Source: Vibrio panuliri (lineage in GTDB: Bacteria; Pseudomonadota; Gammaproteobacteria; Enterobacterales; Vibrionaceae). Taken from it: a DNA stretch of 64,000 nucleotides. The translations under genes and the position numbers were made by a program. The DNA is taken from contig NZ_AP019654.1 of assembly GCF_009938205.1 (NCBI RefSeq), positions 2,260,540 to 2,324,539 of the forward strand. The letters run 5' to 3'. This document shows, in pieces, positions 17,144 to 26,819 of the stretch (position 1 is its first letter; each line of letters opens with the position of its first letter). The notes beneath the pieces were generated by a model, which was given only the letters and a program-made list of their open reading frames with translations, was not told where the DNA came from and ran no database searches.

Positions 17144-18403
17144 ATGAAAGTAAGACTTGACGTAAAACAACTGCAGATTGGCCACTATATCTATTTACCG
17201 CTTAAATGGGATCAGCACCCTTTCTTGCTCAACTCATTCAAAGTGAAAAATAAAGAACAATTGAACATCATCAAGCAGCTAGGGTTAAGCTCCATCACCA
17301 TCGATGCGCTTAAAAGTGATGTTCATGAACTGCCAGATGCGCAATGCGATAGTGACAGCAGAGTTGATATACCGTCAGAAAATCCCCCGACAACGGTGGA
17401 AACTTTGGCTCTTGATGAGATGTGGCAAAAAAAGCAACAGAGTTGCAATCAGTTTGCTGCAATTGAAGACCGTATTCACCGTTCAAAGGAAGCATTCACT
17501 AACACGTTAAATGACGTTGAAGAGATTTTTGCTATCGATGACCCTAGCAAAAAACCAAGCATCAGTAAGTCGTTGGCAATCGTCAATTTTATCTATAAAA
17601 ACATCGATACTGAAAGCGGCAGCGCAATACACTTAATGAATGACTCGGTTGGCTATAGCAGGCTTCACTACCACTCTCTAAATGTTTCTTTGCTGTCGGT
17701 ATTAATATGTCAAGCCAAAGGGCTAACACCAAAGCAATGTCAGTTGGTCGCTTTTGCAGCCTTATACCACGACATAGGTAAAACTCAGTTACCGCTTAGT
17801 TTACTCAGTACAACGCCTAGCGACGAGAGCGAAAAGCAACGGCTGGCCACTCATTTAGAAAAGAGTTTAAAAATCTGCGCTAAGCTACCTAATTTCCCCG
17901 ATGCGGCATTGAAGCTGATCGGACAACATCATGAGCTCAATGACGGCTCAGGCTACCCCAATCACCTCACCAAAGACCAAATACACCAGCTCGCGCGCAT
18001 CCTAATATTAGCGAATGCTTACGACAATCTTTGTAACGGGGTTGCGAGCCAATATAGCCCGCATGCGGCGCTTACCCACTTATACAATAAGTGCCGAGGG
18101 CAGCATGACGTTCAAGATATAATGGCGTTGATTCGTGTCGTTGGTGTCTATCCGCCAGGCACATTAGTCACGCTCTCTGACCATCAAACGGGTGTGGTTA
18201 TTTCAACCAATACCGAGGCTAGACTGAGCCCTTACGTTTTGGTCTACGACCAAAATGTACCTCGCGAACAAGCAGCGATTATTAACATTGCAGAACATGG
18301 TTTAACTATTCTCAAGGTACTTGAAAGCAAAGAGTTAACCCTTGATCAATACCACTACTTAAACCCAGCTTCGCAATCCACTTACTTTATTGATGTTGAG
18401 TAG
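17144..18403 (+). CDS. HD-GYP domain protein, probable cyclic-di-GMP phosphodiesterase
   Basis: A cytoplasmic 419-residue protein with no membrane helix. Residues 1-60 form the DUF3391 region that often precedes HD-GYP domains (VKQLQIGHYIYLPL). The HD-GYP domain spans about 140-340 and looks intact: an early His at 178 in HYHSLN, the HD pair 209-210 in YHDIGK, HHE at 262-264 and the GYP triad 270-272 in DGSGYP. Enzymes of this type linearise cyclic-di-GMP and so favour motility over biofilm. A C-terminal extension of about 80 residues includes a VVGVYPPGTLV segment usual for these proteins. Confidence 0.88.
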   Translation: MKVRLDVKQLQIGHYIYLPLKWDQHPFLLNSFKVKNKEQLNIIKQLGLSSITIDALKSDVHELPDAQCDSDSRVDIPSENPPTTVETLALDEMWQKKQQSCNQFAAIEDRIHRSKEAFTNTLNDVEEIFAIDDPSKKPSISKSLAIVNFIYKNIDTESGSAIHLMNDSVGYSRLHYHSLNVSLLSVLICQAKGLTPKQCQLVAFAALYHDIGKTQLPLSLLSTTPSDESEKQRLATHLEKSLKICAKLPNFPDAALKLIGQHHELNDGSGYPNHLTKDQIHQLARILILANAYDNLCNGVASQYSPHAALTHLYNKCRGQHDVQDIMALIRVVGVYPPGTLVTLSDHQTGVVISTNTEARLSPYVLVYDQNVPREQAAIINIAEHGLTILKVLESKELTLDQYHYLNPASQSTYFIDVE

Positions 18404-18483
18404 TTTTGCGTGCGCAAGCGTAAACTGAGCGTCGCTCTATCCAATAAGCAGCAGAGCAACTTTAAGCTTACGCACCGGCAAGA

Positions 18484-19605
18484 TTACGGTTTAGCCGCTA
18501 GAGGTTGAGTCAGCAGTTTCAGCACTAAATCACGACAGGCAATAATATCGGATTTCTTAATGCATTCTTGTACGCTGTGAATGTGCATCATACCAACGCT
18601 GATATCCATGCAAGGAATGCCATTTTTGTTGAAAATGTTGGCATCTGAGCCCCCCATTCCATCATTGAACTGCACCGTTATTCCTTGCTGCTGACAGCTG
18701 AATATAAACCGATTGAGCAACTCTGAATCTTGCTCTAAACGAAAACCCGGTGTCCCTTCAGCAATACTGTTTTGGTATTGGATAGGCATCTTTTCCTGAA
18801 GCGCTTCTAACTGACAAGACACCTCTTTAATGAAAGCCTGCACTTTGCTTTGCACTCGAGAGCGCACCTCAAAGGTGATATCAACCTGCTCCATAATGAT
18901 GTTAGTTGCGCTGCCACCATGAATAATACCGATGTTACTTGTGGTTTCATCATCAATACGCCCAATCGGTAACTGCGTGATCAGTTGTGCTGCGGCAACC
19001 ATCGCGTTAAAGCCCGTTTCTGGCTCACTGGCATGCCCAGCTTGACCGGTGATCGTGACCACGCCTTTCGCTGAATAAGGCGCTGAAATATATGCGGTAC
19101 CAATATCGCCCCCAGCATCAATCACGTAGGCGAGGTCAATCGGTGGTAAGCGTGAGAAATCGAGCATCTTGGCGCCTTTTAAACCCACTTCTTCACCAAT
19201 AGTAAAAATCGCTACAACTGTAGGATGCAGTTTCGGGCTCGCCGCTAACTGAATCAATGCATCCAAAATAACCGCAATACCCGCTTTGTCATCCGCCCCC
19301 AACACGCTGGTACCATCGGTTTTTATCCAGTCACCTTGTTCAACAATATTGATCAAATCACAAGGCGTCACGGTATCCATGTGGGCAGACAATGCAATCG
19401 TGCCGGTTAGAGAGCCGGGTAACACCGCGATTAGATTGCCACACTGCGCCCCTTCTGCTTGATAATGCAAGTGCGCGTCGTCTTGGTAACACGAAATACC
19501 ATGTTGGGATAATTGCGTTTGAATGTAGTCGCAAACTTGTGCCTCACGATAAGAGGGAGAGCTCAACGCCGCCATCGCTAAAAAATGGTCGATTACCTTA
19601 GTCAT
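18484..19605 (-). CDS. M20-family metallopeptidase, peptidase T-like
   Basis: A 373-residue zinc peptidase of the M20/PepT-like group, trimming short peptides or N-acyl amino acids in the cytoplasm. The dinuclear-metal motifs are present: SAHMDTV (His and Asp), LGADDKAG (bridging Asp), TIGEEVGLKGA (catalytic Glu pair), YVIDAGGDIG and MMHIHSVQE (distal His). A dimerisation/lid insert lies at about 175-290. Its ATG overlaps the end of the MalY gene by eight bases, making it the third gene of malX-malY-peptidase. A peptidase in a sugar PTS operon suggests that the imported compound, or a product of MalY, carries an amide bond; this is inference. Confidence 0.86.
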   Translation of the reverse strand: MTKVIDHFLAMAALSSPSYREAQVCDYIQTQLSQHGISCYQDDAHLHYQAEGAQCGNLIAVLPGSLTGTIALSAHMDTVTPCDLINIVEQGDWIKTDGTSVLGADDKAGIAVILDALIQLAASPKLHPTVVAIFTIGEEVGLKGAKMLDFSRLPPIDLAYVIDAGGDIGTAYISAPYSAKGVVTITGQAGHASEPETGFNAMVAAAQLITQLPIGRIDDETTSNIGIIHGGSATNIIMEQVDITFEVRSRVQSKVQAFIKEVSCQLEALQEKMPIQYQNSIAEGTPGFRLEQDSELLNRFIFSCQQQGITVQFNDGMGGSDANIFNKNGIPCMDISVGMMHIHSVQECIKKSDIIACRDLVLKLLTQPLAAKP

Positions 19606-20773
19606 TTTCTCTCCTTACTGCCTCTATCGCTTGTTGTAAACGCTCAAGTCCTTGTTCTAATTTCTCTCGTGGGCAAGCAACATTGAGTCGCAGATAGCGT
19701 TGTCCACCAACGCCATATACATCGCCCGTCATAATCGCGACACCGGCTTTAACCATTTGCTCTTTCAGTTGTTCAACACTCACATTTAGTGATGAATAGT
19801 CTATCCACGCAAAATACAAACCTTCTGGAAACCGCATCGTCAACTCAGGTAACTGTTGTCCTAAATATTGTTGAACGAAGTGCAAGTTATCCTGCAAATA
19901 GTTTTTTAACTCATCGATCCAGTAGCTGCATTGCCGATAGGCCGTCATGGTTGCTAAAACCCCAAAAATTGAGGGGGATGACACTCCCTGCTGATACTTC
20001 AATACCTGAATAAAACGCTCATACAGCTCTGTCTCTGGGATAAGCACATAAGAACCACCGAGAGCGGGTGTATTAAAGGCTTTCGATGCCGACGTACAAA
20101 TGGCAACACCTTGCTTGCTCAAATTAGTAATTGGGCAATACGGCACACCAAAACAGATATCCATATGAATATCATCAGAAATCACAAACACATTGTGCCG
20201 TTGGCATACGTCCAATAAATAGCTGAGTTCGTCTTTTTGCCACACGCGACCTACTGGGTTGTGCGGATTGCAGAGTAACAAAACTCGGCAATCGGCTATT
20301 TTGGCTTCAAAATCAGGTTTGTTAATCTCAAAGTAACCTTGGTTATCGAGCAAGTCACAGGTCACCATATGGCGACCAGAATGTTCAATACAACCGAAAA
20401 ATCCGTCATAAGCTGGGGTGAATAGCATTACCCCCTCACCCGGCTCACTCGCCAAAGAAATGAGCGTCGCAATTGAATAAATCACACTCGGGCTATAAGC
20501 GATCCAGCCCGCCTCAATCGGGCTCGCAAACTGGCTATCATACCAATGGCAGATAGCCTGCTTGTAGTCATCATGATTCCAACGGCTATAACCATAAACC
20601 GGGTGTTCCACACGCGCCTTCAAGGTCTGTTGTATTTCAACCGGTGAGGCAAAATCCATATCAGATATCGTAAAAGGCAAAAGCCCCGGCTGACCAAAAC
20701 GATCTTCAACATAATCCCACTGGGTACAATACGTATTGGTTCTATCGATTACGCCGTTGAAATCTATCTTCAT
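19598..20773 (-). CDS. malY: MalY/PatB-type PLP-dependent C-S lyase/aminotransferase
   Basis: A fold-type I PLP enzyme of 391 residues. Characteristic parts are the N-terminal FTISDMDFASP, GYSRWNHDDYK, NPHNPVGRVW, ISDDIHMD and the PLP lysine in CTSASKAFN. In E. coli MalY cleaves cystathionine and other C-S bonds and also represses MalT. It overlaps malX by four bases (ATGA) and the M20 peptidase by eight, so the three products are made together. In Vibrio its biochemical role in this operon is not settled by sequence: beta-lyase on a sulfur conjugate, or an aminotransferase, are both possible. Confidence 0.88.
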   Translation of the reverse strand: MKIDFNGVIDRTNTYCTQWDYVEDRFGQPGLLPFTISDMDFASPVEIQQTLKARVEHPVYGYSRWNHDDYKQAICHWYDSQFASPIEAGWIAYSPSVIYSIATLISLASEPGEGVMLFTPAYDGFFGCIEHSGRHMVTCDLLDNQGYFEINKPDFEAKIADCRVLLLCNPHNPVGRVWQKDELSYLLDVCQRHNVFVISDDIHMDICFGVPYCPITNLSKQGVAICTSASKAFNTPALGGSYVLIPETELYERFIQVLKYQQGVSSPSIFGVLATMTAYRQCSYWIDELKNYLQDNLHFVQQYLGQQLPELTMRFPEGLYFAWIDYSSLNVSVEQLKEQMVKAGVAIMTGDVYGVGGQRYLRLNVACPREKLEQGLERLQQAIEAVRREND

Positions 20774-22305
20774 GCCATTGCCAACTCTATTTTCTTGCGC
20801 ATTGTATGCACTTGAGGGCCAATAACGACTTGCAAGTTTGTTGCATCAAGGCGAACCACACCAATCGCGCCGGCACTCTTGAGCTGCTTCTCATTAACAA
20901 TTTCTGTCGAACGTAGCACCAGTCGCAGACGGGTCGCACAGTTGTCGATCGTCACGATGTTATCTTTACCACCAAGCGCCTCAAGCATATGAATAGCAAG
21001 GCCATCAGCACCTAACTTGCTGGCAACAGACTCGGTGTCATCTTCACGCCCTGGCGTTTTCAGATCTTTCTTGATAATCACGTATGTGAAAACAAAGTAG
21101 TAAGCGGCAAACCACACAATGCCCAGTAGCGGAACAAAGAACCAATTGGTTTTGAAGCCTTGCAACACACCAAAGACAAAGAAACCAATCACATCCCCCG
21201 CAGGACCAATATTGACGTCAAACAGAGACAAGGTTAAGTAGCCTAACCCCGTCATAAACGCATGGAACAGGTAAAGCAGTGGCGAAATAAAGAGGAAAAT
21301 AAACTCAATCGGTTCGGTAATACCACTGACAATCGCAGTAACCGCACCAGAGATCAGTAAACCGCGAATTAGAGGACGGTTTTTCACTTTCGCGGTTCGA
21401 TACATGGCAAACGCGGCAGCTGGCAAACCAAAGAAGAAGCTCAGCATACGACCTTGAGAAAGCAAAGCCGTTGTTTCCATAGGCGTTTCATGTCCAGCCG
21501 CTAAGTTGGTATAGAAAATGTTCAACGCACCAATCACTTGATGCCCATCAATAATCGCTTCACCACCCACTGGCGTAAAACGAATCATCGCGGTCAAAAT
21601 ATGGTGTAAGCCAAGAGGAATCAGTAAACGCTCACTCGCGCCAAAGATCATTGGACCAAACATTTCAGACTCTTGGATGATGTAACCCAAGCCTTTAATC
21701 AGCGCATCAAATAGTGGCCAGATGTAAGGGATAAGCATACCAAATACAGACAACACCACCAGCGAGACAATTGGCACAGCATGAGGGCCGGCGAAAAAGG
21801 CAAATGCATCCGGCAGTTTGGTATCTTTATAACGCTCATGCAGGCGAGCAACAATCACACCTGAGAAGATACCGCCTAATACGCCAGTACCAATTGTTTG
21901 CACACCTAAGATCATGGTTTGTCCTGCTTCACGCATTTCATCAGGACCGACCAACATACCGGTATGTTTAAGAGCAAAGTTTGTCCCCATCGTCATAATG
22001 AGGTAGCCAACAAAACCGGAGAATGCAGCCACTCCTCTCTCTTCTTTTGCTAACCCAAGAGGAATCGCAATCGCAAAAAGAACAGGCATGTTTTTAAAAG
22101 TGAATACGCCAACCATGGTGACGTATTGGAAGAAAATATTGATCGGTTCATAAGAGAGGAACGGCCACAGTTTTTGCAACTGTGCGCCAGAAAGTGCACT
22201 GCCTAATCCTAATAGAATACCGGAGATTCCGAGAAGCGCGATCGGCAAGACAAACGTCTTACCCAGCCCTTGTATAAAGCCCCAAAGCTTTGTTTTATGA
22301 CTCAT
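20770..22305 (-). CDS. malX: PTS maltose/glucose-type EIICB, MalX
   Basis: A sugar permease of 511 residues: EIIC domain (about 1-410, with a SGITEPIEFIFLF motif) and EIIB domain carrying the phosphorylated Cys456 in IDNCATRLRL. It resembles E. coli MalX, whose true substrate is still uncertain although it can carry glucose and maltose. The start ATG 22305 has GGAG nearby. It heads malX-malY-peptidase. In E. coli malXY is next to the LacI-type repressor malI, whereas here the divergent gene encodes a PRD-type regulator, so control probably depends on PTS phosphorylation state. Confidence 0.9.
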   Translation of the reverse strand: MSHKTKLWGFIQGLGKTFVLPIALLGISGILLGLGSALSGAQLQKLWPFLSYEPINIFFQYVTMVGVFTFKNMPVLFAIAIPLGLAKEERGVAAFSGFVGYLIMTMGTNFALKHTGMLVGPDEMREAGQTMILGVQTIGTGVLGGIFSGVIVARLHERYKDTKLPDAFAFFAGPHAVPIVSLVVLSVFGMLIPYIWPLFDALIKGLGYIIQESEMFGPMIFGASERLLIPLGLHHILTAMIRFTPVGGEAIIDGHQVIGALNIFYTNLAAGHETPMETTALLSQGRMLSFFFGLPAAAFAMYRTAKVKNRPLIRGLLISGAVTAIVSGITEPIEFIFLFISPLLYLFHAFMTGLGYLTLSLFDVNIGPAGDVIGFFVFGVLQGFKTNWFFVPLLGIVWFAAYYFVFTYVIIKKDLKTPGREDDTESVASKLGADGLAIHMLEALGGKDNIVTIDNCATRLRLVLRSTEIVNEKQLKSAGAIGVVRLDATNLQVVIGPQVHTMRKKIELAMA

Positions 22306-22574
22306 ATAGCCACTCCATTTTGATTCACATTATTATATTTTGTAGGGAAATCGATGTCGTTTTCGCCGATACAGTACGAAACAATCTCAACAAACAAAAT
22401 CGAAATGTGCTTCTGTAAAAGTGGAAGAGAATTTTCATATTATTGAGTGGTTTATGCGAAAATTACGCTTATAATCACATTCTTCAGGGCACTAAGCGAA
22501 CCCTACTGTCCTGCCTCACTGTTTTGTGTGATTTAGCCCATAGTTTATCGCTGGATGCGAGCGTTGGAGAGTGT

Positions 22575-24329
22575 GTGAGTATCAATTCAAACCAAGTTAA
22601 GTTGATCGGTGTCCTACTACAGGGGAACTACCCCATTACTGACCTCGCGAAGAAAATGGCTGTCAGTCGTCGCCATGTCCACAACTATATTACCAATATC
22701 AACTATTACATTGACCAAGCGATCTGCGTGACAAAAGGCATTGCTTCATTGCAATTAACCCCTGAACAATGGGCACAAAAAATCACTGAAATTCCGCTTA
22801 ATCACTACCGACCAATCTCGAATGAGAGACAAGATTATTTGCTCGACAGTTATCTGTTTTTAGAGCAATACAGATACTTAGAAATCGAGAAAAAGCTGGG
22901 GATATCACGACCAACACTCAAAAAGGATCTCAGTGAACTAGAACGACGTTTACAACTCAGTGGATTAGTGCTGCGCTACCTCGACAACGGCTTTGCAATT
23001 GAAGGAACCGAGAAAAAGTTGCGCCACCTAATGATGGAGCGAATTAACGAGCAAGTCATTGCGATTCAACCACAGATAACGTATCGCATCGCAACCACAC
23101 CACTGCAGCATCACACTCAACGCGTGATGTCTCAGTTACTCGCAAGATTACCAGTCAAAGAAATCAACGTAATTATTCGCAATATTTCGCAAGCCATTGG
23201 CGGTAAGTTTCCTGTCCACTTTACTAAATTGATGTTTCTCTATTTAAGTATTTCTTTGCATCGAATTAATCAAGGACATCTGATTTTGCAAAAGAACAAT
23301 GCTGACTACCTTAGACAAACAGACAAATTTAAACTGGTGCAGCACCAATTAAGCCTGCTTATTAATCAACAACTTGAATTTGAACACTTGCACTTAACTG
23401 AGTACTTTTTTAGTGGCTGCGCAACAGACAACTTTCATGAAAATCAAGTACGCGTTGAGATGTGCGCGATGCTGTTTCTACGCGAGATCAGACCACGATT
23501 ATCCTTATCTCATAGCCAAACAACGCAACTGCACACTCAGCTTTGCCAATATTTGCCATCAGCGATCTATCGAATCAAAAATCACGTGCGTTTACAGTCC
23601 GTCTTAAATCATGACATTGAACAGTGCCATGAGTATAAAGTTACCGTCGACGCGCTTTCCAACTGCCAACATTGGCTTCCTGAGCCTCTCAGAAACGAAG
23701 AACTTCATCAAATACATCAATTTGTCGAACAGTCTCGACAGGTCTCAACATTAGAGCGACTCTCGCTCAATGAACTGCTTTGCACGGTGCAAGATCATGC
23801 AACAGACGTCGCGTACGAACCATTAAAACGGGCATTGCTAAGCCAGTACCCTGCGCTGTTTTCTGACGATACTCAACCCGACTATCTGCAACCCAATTGG
23901 TTTACTCACGCCGACATTCATTGGATACACTCAAGTGCGACTCGAGCGCAAATCTCCGAGTTCGCCGCGATACAGTTAGCCAATAAACTCAACCTTCATT
24001 ACCAAGACGTGCAACCGCCACTGACAAAAGTGCTGACCGCATTTATTGACTACCTGCAGATTGGATCAAACGTCTATCTGTACTCAGCACAAGCCAACTC
24101 AGCCACTGAGCAATCGACGCTGCAACTGGTGATACAAGAAGATGAGAGTGGCGAGCAAACATCCGCGAATTACTATTTTTTCTTACTCAGAAATGAAAGC
24201 ACCACGCCACTGAACTTGCTCTACGCCTTACATCAGTTTGAGCAACATAAGCAACCACAAGAGCAGCAACTCGCTGGCGACGCCTACCTCGATTGGCTGG
24301 TCACGCTGATTGAGCAAGAAGTGAAATAA
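22575..24329 (+). CDS. PRD-domain transcriptional regulator (BglG/MtlR/LicR type), divergent from malX
   Basis: A large PTS-responsive regulator. After an N-terminal HTH (NQVKLIGVLLQGNYPITDLA, then VSRRHVHNYI) comes a second HTH (LGISRPTLKKDLSELERRL), then PRD-like regions (LMFLYLSISLHRINQGH and a later LPSAIYRIKNHVRLQSVL). The last 150 residues sit where EIIB/EIIA domains usually lie, but no phosphorylatable EIIA His motif is recognisable. The frame is open from TTG 22443 (628 residues), but GTG 22575 has GGAG five bases upstream and opens right at the HTH, so 584 residues are preferred. It is divergent from malX and probably controls it. Confidence 0.8.
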   Translation: MSINSNQVKLIGVLLQGNYPITDLAKKMAVSRRHVHNYITNINYYIDQAICVTKGIASLQLTPEQWAQKITEIPLNHYRPISNERQDYLLDSYLFLEQYRYLEIEKKLGISRPTLKKDLSELERRLQLSGLVLRYLDNGFAIEGTEKKLRHLMMERINEQVIAIQPQITYRIATTPLQHHTQRVMSQLLARLPVKEINVIIRNISQAIGGKFPVHFTKLMFLYLSISLHRINQGHLILQKNNADYLRQTDKFKLVQHQLSLLINQQLEFEHLHLTEYFFSGCATDNFHENQVRVEMCAMLFLREIRPRLSLSHSQTTQLHTQLCQYLPSAIYRIKNHVRLQSVLNHDIEQCHEYKVTVDALSNCQHWLPEPLRNEELHQIHQFVEQSRQVSTLERLSLNELLCTVQDHATDVAYEPLKRALLSQYPALFSDDTQPDYLQPNWFTHADIHWIHSSATRAQISEFAAIQLANKLNLHYQDVQPPLTKVLTAFIDYLQIGSNVYLYSAQANSATEQSTLQLVIQEDESGEQTSANYYFFLLRNESTTPLNLLYALHQFEQHKQPQEQQLAGDAYLDWLVTLIEQEVK

Positions 24330-25241
24330 TCAAAGCGGATTGCCATTTTGGGCGGTGATCAGGTCAACAAAACGCGTTGCGACTGTGCCTTTGGGCTTAT
24401 CCATTGGCCACAGCGCATCGACAGACCATTTTAAGTTGTGCTCGTGTACCCCGATAAACTCAATCAGTTCACCTTGGCGAAGCTCTTTTTCACATTCAAC
24501 CCTCGGTAAGTTAGTCCAGCCAACACCATCCATTGCGAGTCGCTTTGCCATTTCAAAGTTATCAACATTCAACAAACGGCTGCTGTAGTTTTGTGTGCTT
24601 ACCCCCAACTCATTTAATGGCGACAACACGATTTGCGTTAATCCTCGAATAAGCGCTGACTCAACCTCTTTACCGCTATTGATCCCCGCTTGCTCCGCGT
24701 AACTCGGTGCCATAACGCGCACGATATCAAACTCAAACAACTTGTTGTTCATTAAGCTACTCGGTACTTTGAAATTACTCAGCACCAAACCTACATCCGC
24801 TTCTTGCTTATTCATCAAGCCCATAACTTGGGTCGAGTTAACGCTAAAGATGTTCACTTCTGTTGCCGGAAACTCTTTAATTACCAGACTTATTGCTTTG
24901 TTCGGTGCAAAACAATGCAACGCAGAGTCGATGGCAATATTGAGCTGTGTTTCATCGTCAGCTAAGCAGAGCTCAACGCGTTGAGCAAAATGTTCAGCCT
25001 CTGCTAGCAAAGACTTCGCCGGATGATATAACACCTTGGCATGTTCAGTAGCCACTAGGTGTACGCCATTTCGCACAAACAGCTCTACACCTAAGTCAAT
25101 TTCCAAATTACTGACTCTGCGACTGTATGTAGAAGAGTGCTTACCATATTTTTGAGCCACCAACGAAAAGCTACCTAGCTCATAGGTGAATATAAACGCT
25201 TTCAGTTTCGCCATATCTAAACTGTCTAAAGTGTCGAGCAT
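24330..25241 (-). CDS. LysR-family transcriptional regulator
   Basis: A 303-residue LysR protein with the helix-turn-helix at about 10-70 (GSFSLVAQKYGKHSSTYSRR, then LEIDLGVELF) and an effector-binding domain behind it. Its stop codon directly abuts the end of the PRD gene, so the two are convergent with no gap. It is divergent from the tandem serine hydrolases across 170 bases, making them its likely targets. The ATG at 25214 (residue 10) is an alternative start. The ligand is unknown. Confidence 0.85.
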   Translation of the reverse strand: MLDTLDSLDMAKLKAFIFTYELGSFSLVAQKYGKHSSTYSRRVSNLEIDLGVELFVRNGVHLVATEHAKVLYHPAKSLLAEAEHFAQRVELCLADDETQLNIAIDSALHCFAPNKAISLVIKEFPATEVNIFSVNSTQVMGLMNKQEADVGLVLSNFKVPSSLMNNKLFEFDIVRVMAPSYAEQAGINSGKEVESALIRGLTQIVLSPLNELGVSTQNYSSRLLNVDNFEMAKRLAMDGVGWTNLPRVECEKELRQGELIEFIGVHEHNLKWSVDALWPMDKPKGTVATRFVDLITAQNGNPL

Positions 25242-25411
25242 ATCTGACGTCCGTTAATTAAACTTATCATGCATAGTACGCACGATAGCGAAGTTTGTCA
25301 TCCCAAAAGAGTCGCTTAAGATGCCTCTAAATCTTAAGAATATTACGCATCCAATACATTCATTTAACTTATGATTTGGACGCAAAGACAATTCAGAGTA
25401 TGGGGAAGACA

Positions 25412-26701
25412 ATGAAAAAGACCATGATTGCACTATCGATTGCACTCTCTACTTCGCTTGCAGCACATGCAGCAACAGACAAAGTGACATTCCATTCTGA
25501 AGATAAAGCAATGCTGGAAAAAGTCGCTGCACTGGGCATTTCTCAGTCCAACTGGGATTCAAACGAGTTCGCTTCAATGTTTTTCATCGAACCTCAACGT
25601 GTCAGTGAACATGCCATCATTGCTAAAAGTTCTAACCCACGCACATTTGATCAATCTGACAAGTCTATCGACCTCAACCACATCATGGTGCAAGACGTTG
25701 ATGGGTGGGAGCTGTCTCTAAACGATTTGCTTCGTGACCGCATGCATAATCGCTCTATGGTCATCCTACAAGACGGTAAACTCGTTCATGAACACTATTG
25801 GTCTGGTATCAATAAAGAGACCAAACAGCTGACTATGTCAGCAGCGAAATCTTTCACTTCTTCATTAGCGGGTATTGCGCAAGCGGAAGGTTACTTCAAA
25901 TTCAGTGACAACGTGGAAAAGTGGCTACCGGAAGCGAAAGGGACGGTGATCGGCGCTTATCCAATTCAGTACGTATCTGATATGCGTTCGGGCTTCGATT
26001 TGATCGATGACACTAAGAACGTATACGGAAGCGACTGGGATACTTCTATGGAACACGCGATTTCGTGGAAAGGTCACACTGACTCCGAGTGGGTTGGCAT
26101 CAAAGACTACACCCCTCATCTTACTCAGCTTTCTTACGAGCAAGGTAAAAAGTACGAGTACCATTCATACAACACCGAAGCTTTGGGTCTAATCACCCAG
26201 CGCGCCGTGGGTAAGCATTGGACAGAGTACTTCCAAGAGAAGATCTGGGAGAAAGGTCAATTCACTTCAGATACTTCGATCATGGTTGACAAAGAACGTA
26301 CGGTTATCGCCTGTGGTTCTATGGGTATGACGACTCGTGACTTCGCTAATATGGGCGATATTTGGGCACACGATGGTAAGTCACAAAACGGTACACAAGT
26401 TGTGCCTAAAGAGTGGCTAGATAATGTCTGGGCTGGTAACGACGAAGTAAAAGCCGCTTGGGCAAAAGGAAAAGAGGCGCCACTCGCAGAGGGCTTCTAC
26501 AAAGACCAGTTCCGCGTACTCAACCTTGGTGGCGAAGAATGGCTACTTGCCATTGGTGTTAACGGCCAAGTTATCGCCGTAGAGAAAGAGTCTAAGACCG
26601 TTATTGCGATGATGGGCAACTATAACCTGCCAAGTGATGCACGTTGGGCTGTTGATGTTCTACACATGGCCATCCCAACAATCAAAGCAAACATTAAATA
26701 A
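25412..26701 (+). CDS. Exported serine hydrolase, beta-lactamase/6-aminohexanoate-dimer hydrolase-like
   Basis: Starting at ATG 25412 behind GGGGAAG, the 429-residue protein has a signal peptide ending AAHA at residue 20. The nucleophile motif SxxK appears as SAAK in TMSAAKSFTSS, and the tyrosine-loop region as YEYHSYNTEALG, both as in class C beta-lactamase-fold esterases and amidases (family of NylB and EstB). Such enzymes cleave amides, esters or D-peptides in the periplasm or outside. A second, related hydrolase follows 118 bases later. Both share an ending block KDQFRxLxxGGxxWL-like then GVNGQ, so they arose by duplication. Antibiotic hydrolysis is not implied. Confidence 0.85.
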   Translation: MKKTMIALSIALSTSLAAHAATDKVTFHSEDKAMLEKVAALGISQSNWDSNEFASMFFIEPQRVSEHAIIAKSSNPRTFDQSDKSIDLNHIMVQDVDGWELSLNDLLRDRMHNRSMVILQDGKLVHEHYWSGINKETKQLTMSAAKSFTSSLAGIAQAEGYFKFSDNVEKWLPEAKGTVIGAYPIQYVSDMRSGFDLIDDTKNVYGSDWDTSMEHAISWKGHTDSEWVGIKDYTPHLTQLSYEQGKKYEYHSYNTEALGLITQRAVGKHWTEYFQEKIWEKGQFTSDTSIMVDKERTVIACGSMGMTTRDFANMGDIWAHDGKSQNGTQVVPKEWLDNVWAGNDEVKAAWAKGKEAPLAEGFYKDQFRVLNLGGEEWLLAIGVNGQVIAVEKESKTVIAMMGNYNLPSDARWAVDVLHMAIPTIKANIK

Positions 26702-26716
26702 CCAGATTAATCCAGC

Positions 26717-26752
26717 AAGCCAGCGATGCGAATTTAGATGCTTCGCTGGCTT
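26717..26752 (+). terminator. Hairpin between the two serine hydrolase genes
   Basis: AAGCCAGCGA pairs with TCGCTGGCTT across a 16-base loop, directly after the first hydrolase. No T run follows, so it may only reduce read-through to the second gene. Confidence 0.45.
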
Positions 26753-26819
26753 ACATCCGAAAAATAGAGATGAACTTGATTTTACTCATCGGTAAACCCA
26801 CCCCAGTTGAGATTTGACT

